Shown piece after piece: positions 1 to 14,100 of a DNA stretch of 64,000 nt. The notes under the pieces were generated by a model that worked only from the letters and a program-made list of their open reading frames with translations, did not search any database and had not been told where the DNA came from. Each line of letters begins with the position of its first letter. The stretch's first letter is position 1. Location of the stretch: the NCBI GenBank assembly GCA_019054805.1, contig JAHQIY010000008.1, positions 2,899,501 through 2,963,500 on the forward strand, read 5' to 3'. Made by a program: the position numbers and the translations under genes. This DNA comes from Brachionus manjavacas (lineage: Eukaryota; Rotifera; Eurotatoria; Ploima; Brachionidae).

Positions 1-108
1 AAAAACGCTTAAAAATTTCACATAATCAACTATTTGATCATTCTTAAGCAAGTAATGCCTTCAAAAAATTATCAAACCTGGATAATATTATTAAGATTGT
101 TCTTAAAT

Positions 109-2147
109 TTACTTTTTCAAAAATGTATTCATCAATTTTGCATCAGTAAAAAATTTGAACTCTTCAAGAACACTACGAAACTCAAAAGCGAGCAAATGTC
201 CTAGCTGATCTTGATCAATGAATTCAAAAGCAGTTCTCAACACAATTAGACCTTCATTTAATTTGTTATTTAAGAATGAGACAAGATCATTTTTGGGACC
301 AAAATCATTAGTTTTCTTTAAACTATTAACCATTGATTTTATTTTAGCCTCAGATAAACTAGTGTCAGTTCGAGTGACGGATTTTAAGTTTGTTCTTGGA
401 TATTCTTCATTTTTTTCCTCTTTGGCCTCTTGAACATTTTGAATTTGATATTCCTCAATTTCTTCAACTTTATCTATAGCCTCATTGTGGGAATCGGACA
501 CCAAATTGACCAAATTAGCCTCCTCAATTTTTAGATTCTTTTCCTCTGCTTGTAAGCTCTTATTCGATCTGAATGTATTTAATGGTACTGTGGAATGAGT
601 ACCAAAAAATTGATCATTTAATTCAAGTTTGTCCACAATGAATGATTTTGGCTTGTGCAGTTGAAATCTATTTTGATCTTCCTCAGTTGATTTATAATTT
701 ATTAGTCGTAAAAATATATTGACCCGGCAACATCCAGTATCATTGATGTCAAATTTATTCCACAGCTTTTGGAATTCTTTTCTTGAAAGCTTTAATTCCA
801 GGTTGTTCAATAATTGTTGTAAATGATGAGGTAAAACTAAGCTCTTTGAAAAGCATTCTTCAGGCAAATATTTTTTCGGATCGAAATCGCTTATCAAGAT
901 ATTACAAAATTTCAAAAAATAATTAAAAAAAGTACTTTTTAACAGCTTTTGATCTAATGATTGATAAACAATAGGTTGCAGAGAGCTCCGGTAATGGAAT
1001 CTTCTTTGTCAAATCTCTTTGAGAAAGCAGTGTTGACATGGATGAGGATTTGAAATCAAGCAATTCTAGATTCTTGTTCTGGATTTCTTTCTTTACCTTC
1101 TTTTACATTTTGTGGAATCTATTAGAATTTTTAAAATAAAACAAATGATTTTTTTAGAAAAAAGGCCTACCTGGTTCGATTCAAAATAGCTGATAAACTC
1201 ATCGAATGAAATTGTTTCGTACTCATCAAGCTTGAATCTTATAGAAATACTTTATTTAATTCTTAAAATAAAAAATAAATAGAATTACTTTTGGATGATT
1301 TTGTTCCAGGTTTCATTAGACATAAAGCCACATAATTGATTCAGTATCCATTTGAAGCTTTCTCTGAAATTTATTTAATTTTATTTGGGAATATAAAGTT
1401 CTTTCATTTGATTTAGTTCATTTACAAAATTTTGATTAAAATATTAAAAATCATTACGCAGTAAAAATTCAGCAAAATTGTTCTCACTAATTTTTAAAAG
1501 TAGATTTCAGATATTTTTTTAGAGCAATAATTTTGGGTGAAGTAAAGTTTCTACTCAATGCAGCATTTACGGAGTTGAGCTGATTTTTTTTTTAATTTTG
1601 GAATTGAACTGTCTCAATTGAAGTCCGATTTTATTGATATTTTAGAGTATTTTTTTAGTTTACCTGCTTAATCTTCCATTCTTATGAACATCATTTGATA
1701 CAAATAAATGTCTGACTCCATAATACCCGGTATTTAGCTTTTGATTAATCAAATCAAGTACCTTGATTATATTTGAAAACATCTAATTTTTTTCAAAAAT
1801 TTGATAAAAACTAACTTGATCACTTGTTGTATTTATCTTATTCTGCGAATTTCTGGAACGAATTTCATCTTTGTCTTTTTTAAATTTTAACAATTAATTT
1901 TAATTCAAGATTTAGAAGTTAGATATGTTCAAAAAGCTGAACATGAATGATAAAAGCAATGTTTACCCAAAAGGCTAGCAATATAGCTCTTACGGTCGAA
2001 AGAAAATGAGCCAAAATTGCTAAAACTAGACTCATTTGGATTTTTGCCTTGGACATTCAAGTTGCATTTAGCCGAAAACTTGGTCAATGGGTGTTGAATA
2101 GCTACCAAGTTTGGAAGTTTAACTGATTCTGCGAACGATTTAGCCAT
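109..2147 (-). CDS. EF-hand protein, EFCAB6-like, six exons with one apparent frameshift
   Basis: Exons inferred on the minus strand: 1967-2147, 1816-1868, 1664-1782, 1289-1363, 1171-1237 and 109-1078, all GT-AG with matching phases, giving about 487 residues. EF-hand-like segments are visible at SNDVHKNGRLS (exon 3), FKLDEYETISFDEF (exon 5) and FDINDTGCCRVNIF (exon 6). Their spacing and the loose loops resemble the repeated degenerate EF-hands of EFCAB6-type proteins, which are linked to cilia and sperm; that assignment is inference. A low-complexity Glu/Lys-rich linker lies between the last hands. The last exon changes frame at a seven-A run (seven T on the coding strand) at 925-931. Removing one base restores one open frame from 1078 to the stop at 109, so the break is either a homopolymer error or a real lesion. 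The start codon at 2147 faces NAA40, 703 bp away. A 36-nt alternative terminal intron just left of 109 is possible but unusually short. Confidence 0.65.
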
Positions 2148-2850
2148 CTTTAATTTTTAAGTTTCTTAAAATTAAATTTAAATAACTTGCTGAAAAGAAA
2201 ATTTATACTAGTTTGTTTCTGAAAGAAAAACATTGATGAAATATAAATTAAGCAATCTAAACATTTAATGGCAAAATTTTTCAATAAGTAACAAAGCTAA
2301 CTTTTTGTGAAAAAGTGTAAACAATTTTGAGTTACCGCTTTCTTAGCTAAATAATGCTTTTTTTATTAGTTATGAAAAAGAAAAAATCGCTAAAAAAGTT
2401 CTTTGTAATTATTTAAAAAATAATAAATTTTTAAAATTTCCTTTGTTTTTTTTTATTCTATTTATTTCTTCATTTAACAAATTCACACAACTCAAAAGAA
2501 AACAAAAAATCAGTTACCAGGTTTCATAATTGGTAAATTAATGAAAAACGAAAAATGTTGCAGTTTATTTTAGAAAATTTTTTTTGAAAAAAATAATTGT
2601 TTATTATTTTCTAATTCAAAAATTTTTTTAAATATTTAAAAGAACAATATCGGTCAATTTTTATTAGAAAAATTGATAAATTAAAAAAAAGCGATAATGT
2701 AAAGCGCTTTCTCAAAGGATAATCAGTTTATTTAATTTTTAAAATATAAAGCAAATTAAAAAGTAATTAAATTTTTGAAATATAAAATATTCAAATTGAG
2801 GTTACTATGCTTATATAATCTATTAAATTAAAACAAAAATTGAATTTGAA

Positions 2851-3807
2851 ATGAAAATTACGGATCGGATTAAAAAAGCGAATCTTGTAAATTTGACCAA
2901 GTATTTGTATGATCTCTAATGAATTTTGATTTATTTTAGATCGATAATCCTCTTGACTTGGTTCCACATTTCAAGTCTTACATTTCAAACAAGTAAAAAA
3001 AATGATTTTGAATTAAAAAAATTTTAATCCAGACTTGAAAGTAATGAATTTCAAATAATTTCGCTGAGAAGTTCCAAATTGGACGAAGTTAAAAAAAAAT
3101 GGATTTTTGAATTACTTGAAAAAAATATGAAAAAAATGTAAAAATTAAAATTTATAATATTTTTATTTACTTTTAATCAAGAAATTAATATCATTAATAT
3201 TTTAGATTACTTAAATTAAATTTTAACATTTTATTGTTAATTTTAGCTATGAAAAATCAATATCAGGTTGGAATAAAAAATTCAAGTGTGAAGAACTTTT
3301 TGACAAAAATGCATGCTATTTAATTGCATATAAAGATAATAAACCTGTTGGCTATAGTCATTTTCGTTTTGATATGGATTTTGAAAATGAAGTTGTCTAT
3401 TGGTATCAATAATCAAAATGCGAAAAAAAACTAAGAATTAATTTTATTTTGGACATAGCTATGAGCTTCAGATCGAAGAAGATTTTAGAAAATTTGGTCT
3501 CGGCAAATACTTAATGGAAATTCTAGAAAATATATGTGAAAAGTAAAGATTATTTCAAAAGATTAATTAATTAAACATTTTATTTAGTTTAGAGCTTGAA
3601 AAAGTAATGCTTACAGTGTCTAAACACAATGAAATCGGACAAAATTTTTTTAAGAAAAAAATGAAGTAATATATAAAATTATAAATTTTGATTATTTTTA
3701 TTTTATTTTTAAGATATCAACGTGATGAGACAGACATTAATGATGAAGATCCTACTATTGACTATGAAATTTTGAGCAAAGTTTATTGGGAAGAAGATGA
3801 AAATTAG
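2851..3807 (+). CDS. NAA40: N-alpha-acetyltransferase 40 (NatD), histone H4/H2A N-terminal acetyltransferase
   Basis: Seven exons: 2851-2886, 2940-2992, 3033-3137, 3247-3402, 3459-3542, 3588-3665 and 3714-3807, giving about 201 residues (human protein 237). All junctions are GT-AG and phase-consistent. Family landmarks: a PLDLVPHFKSY stretch near the start, GYSHFRFD, YCYELQIEEDFRKFGLGKYL with the acetyl-CoA-binding R-x-x-G-x-G turn (RKFGLG), KVMLTVSKHN and the terminal DYEILSK block. NAA40 is a GNAT-fold enzyme that uses acetyl-CoA to acetylate the alpha-amino group of histones H4 and H2A. The protein lacks most of the N-terminal extension and the His/Cys-rich tail of vertebrate NAA40. The choice of donor in exon 1 (GTAAAT after 2886) is set by the phase of exon 2. 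No single frame is open across the gene, so it is easily missed by ORF scanning. Confidence 0.9.
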
Positions 3808-5183
3808 ACTCAATAAGCTGAGATTTAGAGAAATTGAAGTTTAAATCAAATTTTATTAATCTTGATCAAAAAATATTAAAATAAATTTTTATTTTGAAAA
3901 ATTAAATGAAAAATAAAAAATAAAGACTTTTTTTAATATTCAATATCTATAATTATCGTCATTTTTAAAATTTTTTTAATGATTTCGTTAAGAAAATTTT
4001 CATTAAAATTATTTAGGCTTTTTTTCAAAAATTAATGATTTTGAGTAAAATCACATAATGAACTAAGGAAAATTTTTTGTAGTCAAAGTTGCTATGTTTT
4101 CTTTTGTAGTTCAGGTTTCAATGAAAATTTCTAAATAAACCTCGAGGTTGAGTAAATATTCTCAAAAGTTTTGTTTAATTGAATTATATGGTTCTTGATT
4201 ACGGCGTTTTCAAGTTATTTTTCCTGTTAGTCTGAGTGCTAAAAAAATGCTTAAGATAAAATAATTTACAGTTTTTATTTGATATAAATTAGAGTTTTTT
4301 AAAAATAAATATGAATTCTTTGCAAAATAAAAGTTTAATTCTTAAAAATAGATGGATATTGAATGCATTTAAAAGTTTTCCAATTATTTCAATAAAAAAT
4401 AAGTTTTAAAAGTTACACATCATGTTGATTGATATTCCTAACTAAATTCACTTACATTAAATGCTTATTATTTTTTGAAAAATATACATTAATTTTCTAA
4501 TGATAATTAATCGAAAAAATTCACATTCTCTGATGATGATAGAATGGTCCATATAGACGTTCTTTAGCCACATGGTCAATGATTTTGAAATTAAATTCTT
4601 AAGGCAAATAAAATTCCAAGTGAATAAAAAACGACCAGTATATCTTTACAAGAACTAGAATGGTCAATTTTTGAAATTTACATCCATTTATGTATTAAAT
4701 TTTTTTAAAAAATTGAATCTAAAAAAAAACACATTTTGCACATTTGACTAAAATTAACAAACTGCCGAAGGATTAAGCGAATATGTAAGTTCTTCGTTTA
4801 TAGATGTTGCCAACTCTTTTGCCTAAAAAACAAAAAATATTAATTAAATATGTTGCTTTTGGATAAATGGATTTTTAGTCTGTTAGAAGCAAAATTAAAA
4901 TTATTTTTAGATTAAAGTTTTTAAAAAATATATATCCTTATATTTAATTGGAACGAAATCATTATTTTGTTTATGGGCAAATTAATGATATGTTCAAATT
5001 TAAATTAGTTTATCTTTGAATGAGTTCCATAAGAAATTCATGAGAACAAAAAATGTGTTTACCATTATTTTTTTGGTTTATCCTTAAATTTATGTTAGAG
5101 GAACAATGATTTAGGCCTTTGCATGCTTAAGGCAATTATTAGCGTGTTTATATAAATACATAAAAAGTTTATAAAATTACGTT
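3808..5183. other. AT-rich convergent intergenic spacer between NAA40 and PLCB4
   Basis: Both flanking genes end here. I see only AT-rich sequence with A and T runs and no open frame with family resemblance. It probably holds the two 3' untranslated regions; polyadenylation-like AATAAA words are frequent but uninformative at this base composition. Confidence 0.5.
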
Positions 5184-8100
5184 TCAAATGCAAAAATATT
5201 TTTTAGGATGCTTCTCAAAAGATTTTTCATTAACTTCCACTTTTTCTAGCCTCAACTGCATGCCCACACAATTAGTAGATATATTTTTATAATTTAAATA
5301 TTCTTACTTTTCCATTATCTTCTCTTAGAATTTCTTCCTCTTCTTTGGTAATGTTTTCCAGCATTTCATTCTCTTGTTTATGCTTGCTTGCTAAACGTTT
5401 TCTCTCGTCTATAAATCGCTTCATATTATTGGAATTGAGTTCTCTCAGGCGTCGGTCTCGATCTTGTTTGTTGCGGAAATTCTTATCAGAAAGCAACCTT
5501 TTACTGTCTTCGACACTTTGTCTCGCTTGATTTGCTTTTAATTGTTCCGTTTCTCTGAACAAAAATAAATATTAAAAAAAATTGATTTTCTAATATTTTT
5601 TCAGATCTATTCTATTCCAAAATAAAAAGGATCAAAAAAGAACAAAATACTTGAATTTAAGTACTTTTATTTTAAATTAATTTTATGATATTAGAATGAT
5701 AAATTAAAATATAATTTAATTTAAGGAGTAGTAGTAAGCTGAATTTAACAAATTTAATTTAAAAGGCAAAATAAGAATGTTTCAGCTATTAAATTCTATT
5801 TATTCAACTATATTATACTTTTAGGGGCCGTATTTAGATTCATATCAGAGATTATAACTTAGGTTTTTGGTAAATGATGGGGTAAAATACAATAACTAAG
5901 TGAAAATAAAATAATGAAAAAACAAATAAAAATTAAATAATAATTCCAATTGAATGAATAAAATATTCTATTAAGAATGGTTGAATGTTTAATTCAATAA
6001 AGATAAATATGCTTTGATTGTTTTTTTTTGTTAATAGAATTAGAAAAAATGACTAGACCAACAATCATAAAAACTTTTTATAATTTAATGAATTATCTTC
6101 TTTAAAGTTATTTAAAATTTCTGCATTTATGACTCTGTCATGTGATATTATCATTTGATTAAAAAAAAATCAACATTAATATCATAAACACACTAATTAA
6201 ATTAAACAAAAACTGTTTTTTTTTAAATAATTTTTATATCTAATTGATCTCAACCGAAAAATAATTATAAATAAATAGGTAATATTTTCTCATTTGATTT
6301 AATGAAACAAACGAATTTCCGATACTGAATTAAAAAAAATTTATCTTGAGTATTTAAGTTTTGAACTTTTTATGATTTTGAAGAATTCTGAGCTTCACTT
6401 TGTAGGTTCGTCAAATTCATTACAAAAATACTAATTGAAAATTAGTTCTGTAGGTCTAAAACGTTACATTTTTTTTTAAATTCTCAAAATTATATTATAC
6501 TGCCCAAGCTAATTTTGGTTTACTTCAAAAATCACTTTCACACAGCATTTATAATTTTTTTTCAGTCTGTTCTTTTTTATCGAATTTAATTAAGTCCTTA
6601 TTCTCAATAACTTCCATCCATGAACTTCAGTATTTTGGATTAGAAAATTTCAAATTTATCAAAAAAAAATTTAATTGCCCTGCTGAAATCAAATTTCCGA
6701 GACTTTCAAGATTAAATACTTATCTTGAAAATTAAAGATTAAATTCGTTGAAATATTTTCTCTCTTAGCTGGAACACTGGCGAAATATTCTATAAAAATT
6801 AAAGAATCATTACTTTTTTTGCTTGGATTCCAAGTCTTTTTTTCGTTGCTTTTGGGTCTCTATTAACAACTGAACCAATTGATTGCATTGTTGTTCCACA
6901 TGCTCATTATTCAATTGCTTTTCTTCATTTTGCTGCTTTTCTATTAAGTTTGCCCAAAGGCGACTTTGCTCTTGAACAATTTCCTTCATCTAAATAAAAG
7001 AAAAATTGATTCTAATTGACAAAAAGACATTTTTTTATTTTACTTTAGTTTTAAAGGTATTCTCAGACTCATTTTTATTTTTGTTTATTAATTTTCCATT
7101 CGAACTGGCAACAATATTTGAACCTAATGTATTCTGGTTTGATTTATCATGGTTGGCAGTCATCTTGTCAATCACACCGCTGTGCTGTTTCTGCATCAAT
7201 GCTCGGTCTTTATTATGCTTTTTTTTTAAATTTTCTTTATCTTTAGCTTGCTTTTTTAGTAGTTTTTGAAAGCCTTTTAAACTCTTAAGAGATTCGCGAG
7301 TGATTTTTTCAATTAGATTCTCCTCTTTTTCGTTTCCATTAGTTGGTTTTTTGCCTCCTTCTGCGCCTAATTGAATAGAACTAGGACCAGAATTGCCTGT
7401 CTTGGAAGATTTCTTCTCGACTGGAACAACGCTGATATCTTTTTCTTCAATTCCCAATTTTTCTCTCAGTTGTTTGAGTCTTTTTTCTTCCTTGGTCAGA
7501 AACTCTTTCGGATTGTTCAGCGCATCCACAAAATCGCCCAGGCCATCAGGGACGTATGTCTTTAGCACAATGTGACAAAACAATGTCGGAAGTGATAATG
7601 GAAAATTTCCTTCTGTTCTTAGTGAAATGTGTCTGTAGCCGGCCTGGAGACCATCAAGTGGCAAAACTCTTTGACCAATCAATTTACCGGTCTCTTCAAA
7701 GACCCCTATGCGAATGCAAGCCAAATCGGGCAGAATTATCTTGCGGAAAACAAACGGATCTTCGTTATAGTACGGATTTAAGCCATTATTAGGAACTGTC
7801 TTAGTTCTGAATTCTCGCCTGATCGTATCAGTTGGCAAACCGTACATGTCGACTTCAACATAGGTCCCAATGCGTTTTTCGGATAAAAATTGTCCGGATA
7901 TTATCTTAAAAAAAATAATTTAAATACCTAATTTTTTAATTAGTTTATTCAAATTAAAAAAAGTGTACTCGGATTGAGCAAAAGGCTGCAATGACTCCGT
8001 CAACAGGTGATTCCGAAAATGGGTCAAAGTAACGATCGGATCTACGCAGAAAGTCCGGTTTTAGCAAAAATCCACTATTGCCATTATACTCGAATTTTCC

Positions 8101-11100
8101 CATGTTTAATTGCATACCAAGATCCGGTGTCTGAAAATTCAATGATACCATTTGACATCCAGTATTCCAGAAGATCTAAATTAAAATTATTCTTTAATAC
8201 ACTTGTTTTGATCGGAAGCTGAAAAACAAAATTTAATTGTCTGTAAAATATTCTAGATTGTTTGTCTAGCGGGTGTTCAATAAACTTTGTGATATTTTTT
8301 AATTCCAAAAAAAATCTATGATTTAATATAGACACATTCACCAAATTTGGCAAATTAAAGAATCCAGCTTTAAGTTTGTAGTGATAATATAGTGAACACT
8401 TTTTGGTATTAAAAATTCTCTCTATTCAAAAATTGAGAGCAATCAAAATTAATAAAATATTTTCATAAAATTGATAAAAACCATTAGTAAATTTATTTTT
8501 CTTTAATTTTTATTTTTTTGTAAATTGAATGGAGCATGTTCTTTCATTAAAAAATTTATAGGTATTGTCCAGTTCTTTTTTTTCTTATGGCAAATAGAAA
8601 ATTATTAAATAATTTGGAAAAATTAAACAAAATTTTAATTAATAAATAAAATTTAGTGAAAACTTTAAAAAAATTTTTTTCAATATACACTAAAAATTTT
8701 ACTCAAAATTTTAAGTAAAAATTAATAAATTAACCATTTTAATTAACAGTTAAAAAGTTTTCTAAAAATGTAAAAATGAATAAAATGCATTAAATTTTCT
8801 TATTCTTTTGAATTCAATTTCATAAAAACATTATTTACTGATTTTTGTCAAATAAAATTACCCTACTTTTAGGTAATATATGCAAAACCTTCCTTTCAAG
8901 CATGTAGTGCTTAAAAGTAAATTTATTTAAAAGTGATTTGACTTTTTTAAATTGATTTACCGTAATTCCGTGTTGGGGAACGCGTGCATTAATACCCAAA
9001 AAAGCATAAAAAAAATAATTTTTAATATTAAAAAACATTTTCATAATTTTGTTTGAATGGTCGCACTAAAAGTTGAAATATAAAAAACTATTTTTTTAAT
9101 ATTTCAGAAAATTTCAAATAAAAATGATGCTCTAAAAAAGATTTTTTGATTATTAACTCGACATTTAAACTTAGTTTTTTTATTAGTATCACACATTAAT
9201 ACCCAAAGTTGCACATGTAGTGCGTCGAACCTTTAATAGTATTTTTTTAACATGGAAGGGGTTAATGTCTGTGCATGCACTTCACATATGACTTTGGGTA
9301 TTAATGCACGCGTTCCCCAACACGGAATTACGGTAATCTAATTTTAAAAAAAATTAATAAAAGTTTTTATAAAAATTTAAAATAAAAAAAAATAAAAAAT
9401 AATATTTCAGGATTTTTTTGTAAAAATTTGTTAGATAAAAGTCAAATCATGTGGCTTCAAGTAAATTTTTAAGCCTTCATTTTCAAATCAAATATGTCGC
9501 AATCGAAATGAAATGTTTAATAAATTAGCTGTTGTTGTCAAATAGTGTCAAATGGTTTAAACAATTTGTAACAAAAATCACGTGGAAAAAAAAGTTAAAG
9601 AGCATTTTACAACCGGCAAACACTCAAATTATTTATTAAGATTTTATTTGGTAAATGATGTAAGCACTTAAGCTAAAAGTCGACATAAAATTCTTGAAAA
9701 TATTTCTAAGAGCAACAAAAGTAAACAATTCAATCAGAAATAAACAAATAATTAACATTAGCATTAACTAAATTTTTTAAATCTGTCTTAAGAAAAAGAT
9801 CCTAATTCAAATGACTAAAATTAATTAATTTTATTTATAAGAAGAACAATTGATACTTATTTATTATCAATTTTGATCATATATTTTATTCTAATAAACT
9901 TATTAGTTAATTTTGTAAACAAATAAAAATTTTTCTAAAATATTGATTTGGTCAGAATTTTTTTTATTTGAAGCATTGTTTGAGCAGGTTTGAATGGAGC
10001 TTAGTCCTTCCTTTCAGCCAAATGGTAATGAGGTTTTGATTTTTTCTTGTTGAAGTAAAAATAGAAGAGCAAACGTTCTAAAAATAAAAGAAAAAAGAAA
10101 AAATCGACTCTTCATTAAAAAAAATGAATAGATTTTTAACAAAATTTATCTAAAAATTGTTTAAATTTACTAATCCGAAAAAAGAAAAAAATTTAATCTA
10201 TTGTTGAATTGATTCATTCAAAATGTGATTTTACGAACATTTTATTATGTATGAAAAAATTTGCTAAGAACCTTCTTAAATAAATTGGTGACTTGAATAA
10301 AGTGGATTGAGTACTTTTAAAAAATTTTTTGCCAAATTTTTAGGTAAATTTTATGATCAAAAAGTAAATACTTCGAAGTTGATCATAGATTAATTCAGGT
10401 GTAAAATTTTTTCACAAAATTGACTAGAAACTTTTCTGACAAAACCAAAAACTTAAGCTTGAAAAAATTTAGCAGAAAATATATTCTAGTGAAAATGTTC
10501 AAAACAAGAATTGACAAAAAAAAGTTTGGATCAAAGTCTTTTTTTTTACCTGAGGCATATAATTGCTGGAATCAACCCGACCACCTCTCGGATAAATTCG
10601 ACTCAATTGCCGAGTATTATAACTTTAAAGACAAAATAAAAAATCATATTTTTTTCCGCATTTTGAGTATTACTTGACAAATTCGATGGCATCGGATCTC
10701 AAATGACCCAGAGCTACATTTTCATTAAACGAAGACATGTGATATTGAATGTTTTTCTTTTTAGAGTGCTCGAATCCTTGAAATTTAACCGGTTGAGTGT
10801 AATTAACAAAACTGGACAAAAGTGGATGTATGTTGGTGGTAGCTCCAGTGTACTGGTATTGATTTAACAGAGCTCTCTCTTCTTCTTCACTTAGTTGGCC
10901 ATTCGTTGTTCCTTTTTTAATAAGCAAATTGAAAGGAGTTTTTTTGGTCTCTTCGACATCAGCATTCAGCTCTGGATGAGCCTCTTCGATCATTGGCCTG
11001 ACTGCCTTGGAATTGTCATCAATCTCTTCACCCTCGACCGCGTTCTGATCTTCATTCACCTCGTTTATGTCAATTAATTTTCCAGCATTCAATAGCTCAA

Positions 11101-14100
11101 GTTGCCCTGATGAAACAAAGTATTTATTTCATTTCATTTTAATTAATCAAATTACTTTTTTCCACTTCTGGTTTTAATCTCTTATTTTTAATAAGTATTT
11201 TTCGCTTGAACAAATTCGGAGATGGCAGCGGATATCCTGGCTCTACGGGAAATCCGTCCAGAGTCTTGGTTAAAAGAAGTGTCCCAAGAATTTTTTCACA
11301 ATGACGGGCTAGTCGTTCTTGCTGCTTTTTGCTGCAGTGGTTTTCAAATGAGAGTATCACCGGAAAGTCGCTAGTAACGAAAGCTGTTTCAGCTATCGCT
11401 TCTATAACGTCTTTGAATAAAATATCTGTACACAAAGCCATCCCATGGGTTATTATGGGCTCTTGGTCTTCTTGGCCGTCCCAGCAATCCAGTTCAATGC
11501 ATCGACAGCCTGCGAGCAGAACGCGTCGATACATTTCGACGGAAGATTTGCCGCCAAATTGACGACCGGTCAAATAAGTGTTGTGAGAAGAGTTGATGAA
11601 ATAATGGCACAGTGGCTGGTCCATGTCTTGGTACACATCCAATCTGTCCAAAAATACTGGCGCATTATCATCAGACATTAGAAAATTGTAAAAGCCTGTT
11701 ATAGTCAGGTATTCTTTTTCCCTATTTTCTTCGTTTGGTTCATACAATTTGATCAATCGTATAATACTGTTCCGGTCGTAGTAGGGAAATATTATCTCGT
11801 TTAAGCGAGGATCCCGTTGAAACTTGGAAAATTTATAGGTTTTATTTACAATAAAAAATTTTTGACTCATTATATATACCTCATTTGCAAAGTCAATTAG
11901 TTGAGGTACGGTCAAATATGGTTGTCCATTGGAACTAAAAAATAAATAAGTTTTAAATAAAATTGTGTAAAAATAGTTTATTAAGCTTTAAAAATTAAAA
12001 GAATCCTTTTTTTTTCTTACATTTGATGTAATTATTAGAATAATTTTTAATACAATTTTTAGAAAAGAGATAATTTCATTAAATTTACCAAAATCAAAAT
12101 TTGACAAGTTATATTTTACTAATTTCTTCTCGACATTGATCAATAATTTTTTTTACAGTCTTTGACTTTAAAGCATTTTAAAGCTTTTGCAAATTTTCTC
12201 TTTCTTCAATCACTAAAATACTGTAAAGATTTAATTTAGTTAAAATGCAATCTTTCGTAAATCAATTTCTTATCAATTAGATATTTTTCATACTTAAAAT
12301 ATTGAAAAAAAATTTTTTATTTTTTTACTAAAGATTGATAAATAAGTTTTAACAAGTCCTTAAAAAAACAGCAAAAATTTTTTTGATTAAAAATAATAGT
12401 ACATTTTTACATAACATTTTATAACTTTATTAAATAAATAGCTGTAATAAAAACAATACTGAATCTATGAAAGAGTTTATCATTTATTTTTAAAACTTAT
12501 TTTAATAAACACAAAATTGAATAAGTAAATAAATTTTTATTTGAATAAAAGCTAAAATCAATTTTTAGAAATCAAAAAATATATTTCTTAAAATCTTTTT
12601 GAAAAAAAAAACTTTTCTTTTTTGTATTTAAAGATAAATCAAAATTAAATCTATTCACTTGAAATTAATTAGTATCAAAATAAGTAGAAAAGCTATTTAC
12701 TTTATTCATTTTTGTTTTTAATAATATTTAACTAATTAAGTTAACATTGGTGTATTTGTATGTATTTCTGGTCATGATTTTATTAGTTAAGTTGTTAAGA
12801 ATCTAATGATTTTATCACTTTTCATAAAAATATTCTTATTAGAAATGGAGGAGCGAAATTACTTTTTTTCACGATTGTTTATTTTGTTTTTTTTCCGACA
12901 TTTTTTAAACATAATTGACACTTTACCTCGTACGAATTATTAATTTTTAAGTTTTGAAGGGAGATTCAGTACTGGTTTCATATAAACTTAAGTAAATGAA
13001 TACAAAACAAATACTAAATTTATAATTTTTAAGTTTTATATTAATTTGAAACTACTCATGGGATAAAAAAAGAAATTTTCTGATGCGAAATATCCAAAAA
13101 AACAGTTTTCTACAAACAAGATAGTATATGATAAAATGAGAAATAATGGATGAGATCAGTGACTTCTGTGGCAACAAATGTTGATTGCAAAAGAAAAAGT
13201 TTTTTTGGTTATTTATTAGATATTAAAGTGTTCAAAAATTAAACTATTTTTAAATTAAAAAATAAAGTTTTTAAGAATTAATAATTTGAATTAAGATTTA
13301 TCGAGGCTCTGATAGCCTTGTTGAAATCTTCAGTCAACGCTAATAAATAGTCAAGCTTCTAAATGAAACTGACCAGTTTTACCAGTTTTATTTCCTTATT
13401 AATGGAAAAATAAATACAAAACAATTAAAACATAATGCTAAAACTTTTTTGAAAAGTGGATCTTCGGTCAGTACTATGAAATCTTGAAACTTCTCATCGT
13501 TTTCAAATTAATTTCTCCATTTTAGATTTTTACTTTTAATTTTTTTTTTTCTAATTATTTTATTTGAATTTTATGTCAACTTTTGTTTTCAAATCTGAGT
13601 CTGAGTAAATTTTCTCTTTTGTTTCTAATGACTGATTAATCATAAATAAAACAAACTAGAATTATTAAGAAAACAATAATTTTCTCAATAAAAATGTCCA
13701 TTCTGGTTGTCTGTTAACTTTAGCTAAGACTTTTTTTGGGATTTTTTTTTTAAATTAAATAAAAGTATTTATAATTACATTTCTCTAAAAAGATCTTCTA
13801 TATCGGTTCTTGGACATATTTTATGGTAGAGTTCAATAAATTTTTCGAACGTAAAATCATCAACATTAATAGCATCATTCTAGAGAAAAAAAAATAACGA
13901 AACTTAATTTTTTTTTTGGAATTCCACCTTTCCGGATTGAAAGCCAAGTTCTTTTAGGCATTGAAAAATTATTCGCTCATTTTTGCCAGAGGCAAACGTT
14001 CGGGTTATGCTTCGCACTGGTATTTTTCTTTCACCATTCAACTGAAGCCGAATTTTCATCCAACTTAGAAAAAAAAAAACAATTTTTTTTTAAATATTTA

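Noticed and set aside
2851..3807. Many stops in the acetyltransferase region, possible pseudogene
   Set aside because: Every stop lies in one of six short GT-AG introns; the seven exons join in phase to a full NAA40.
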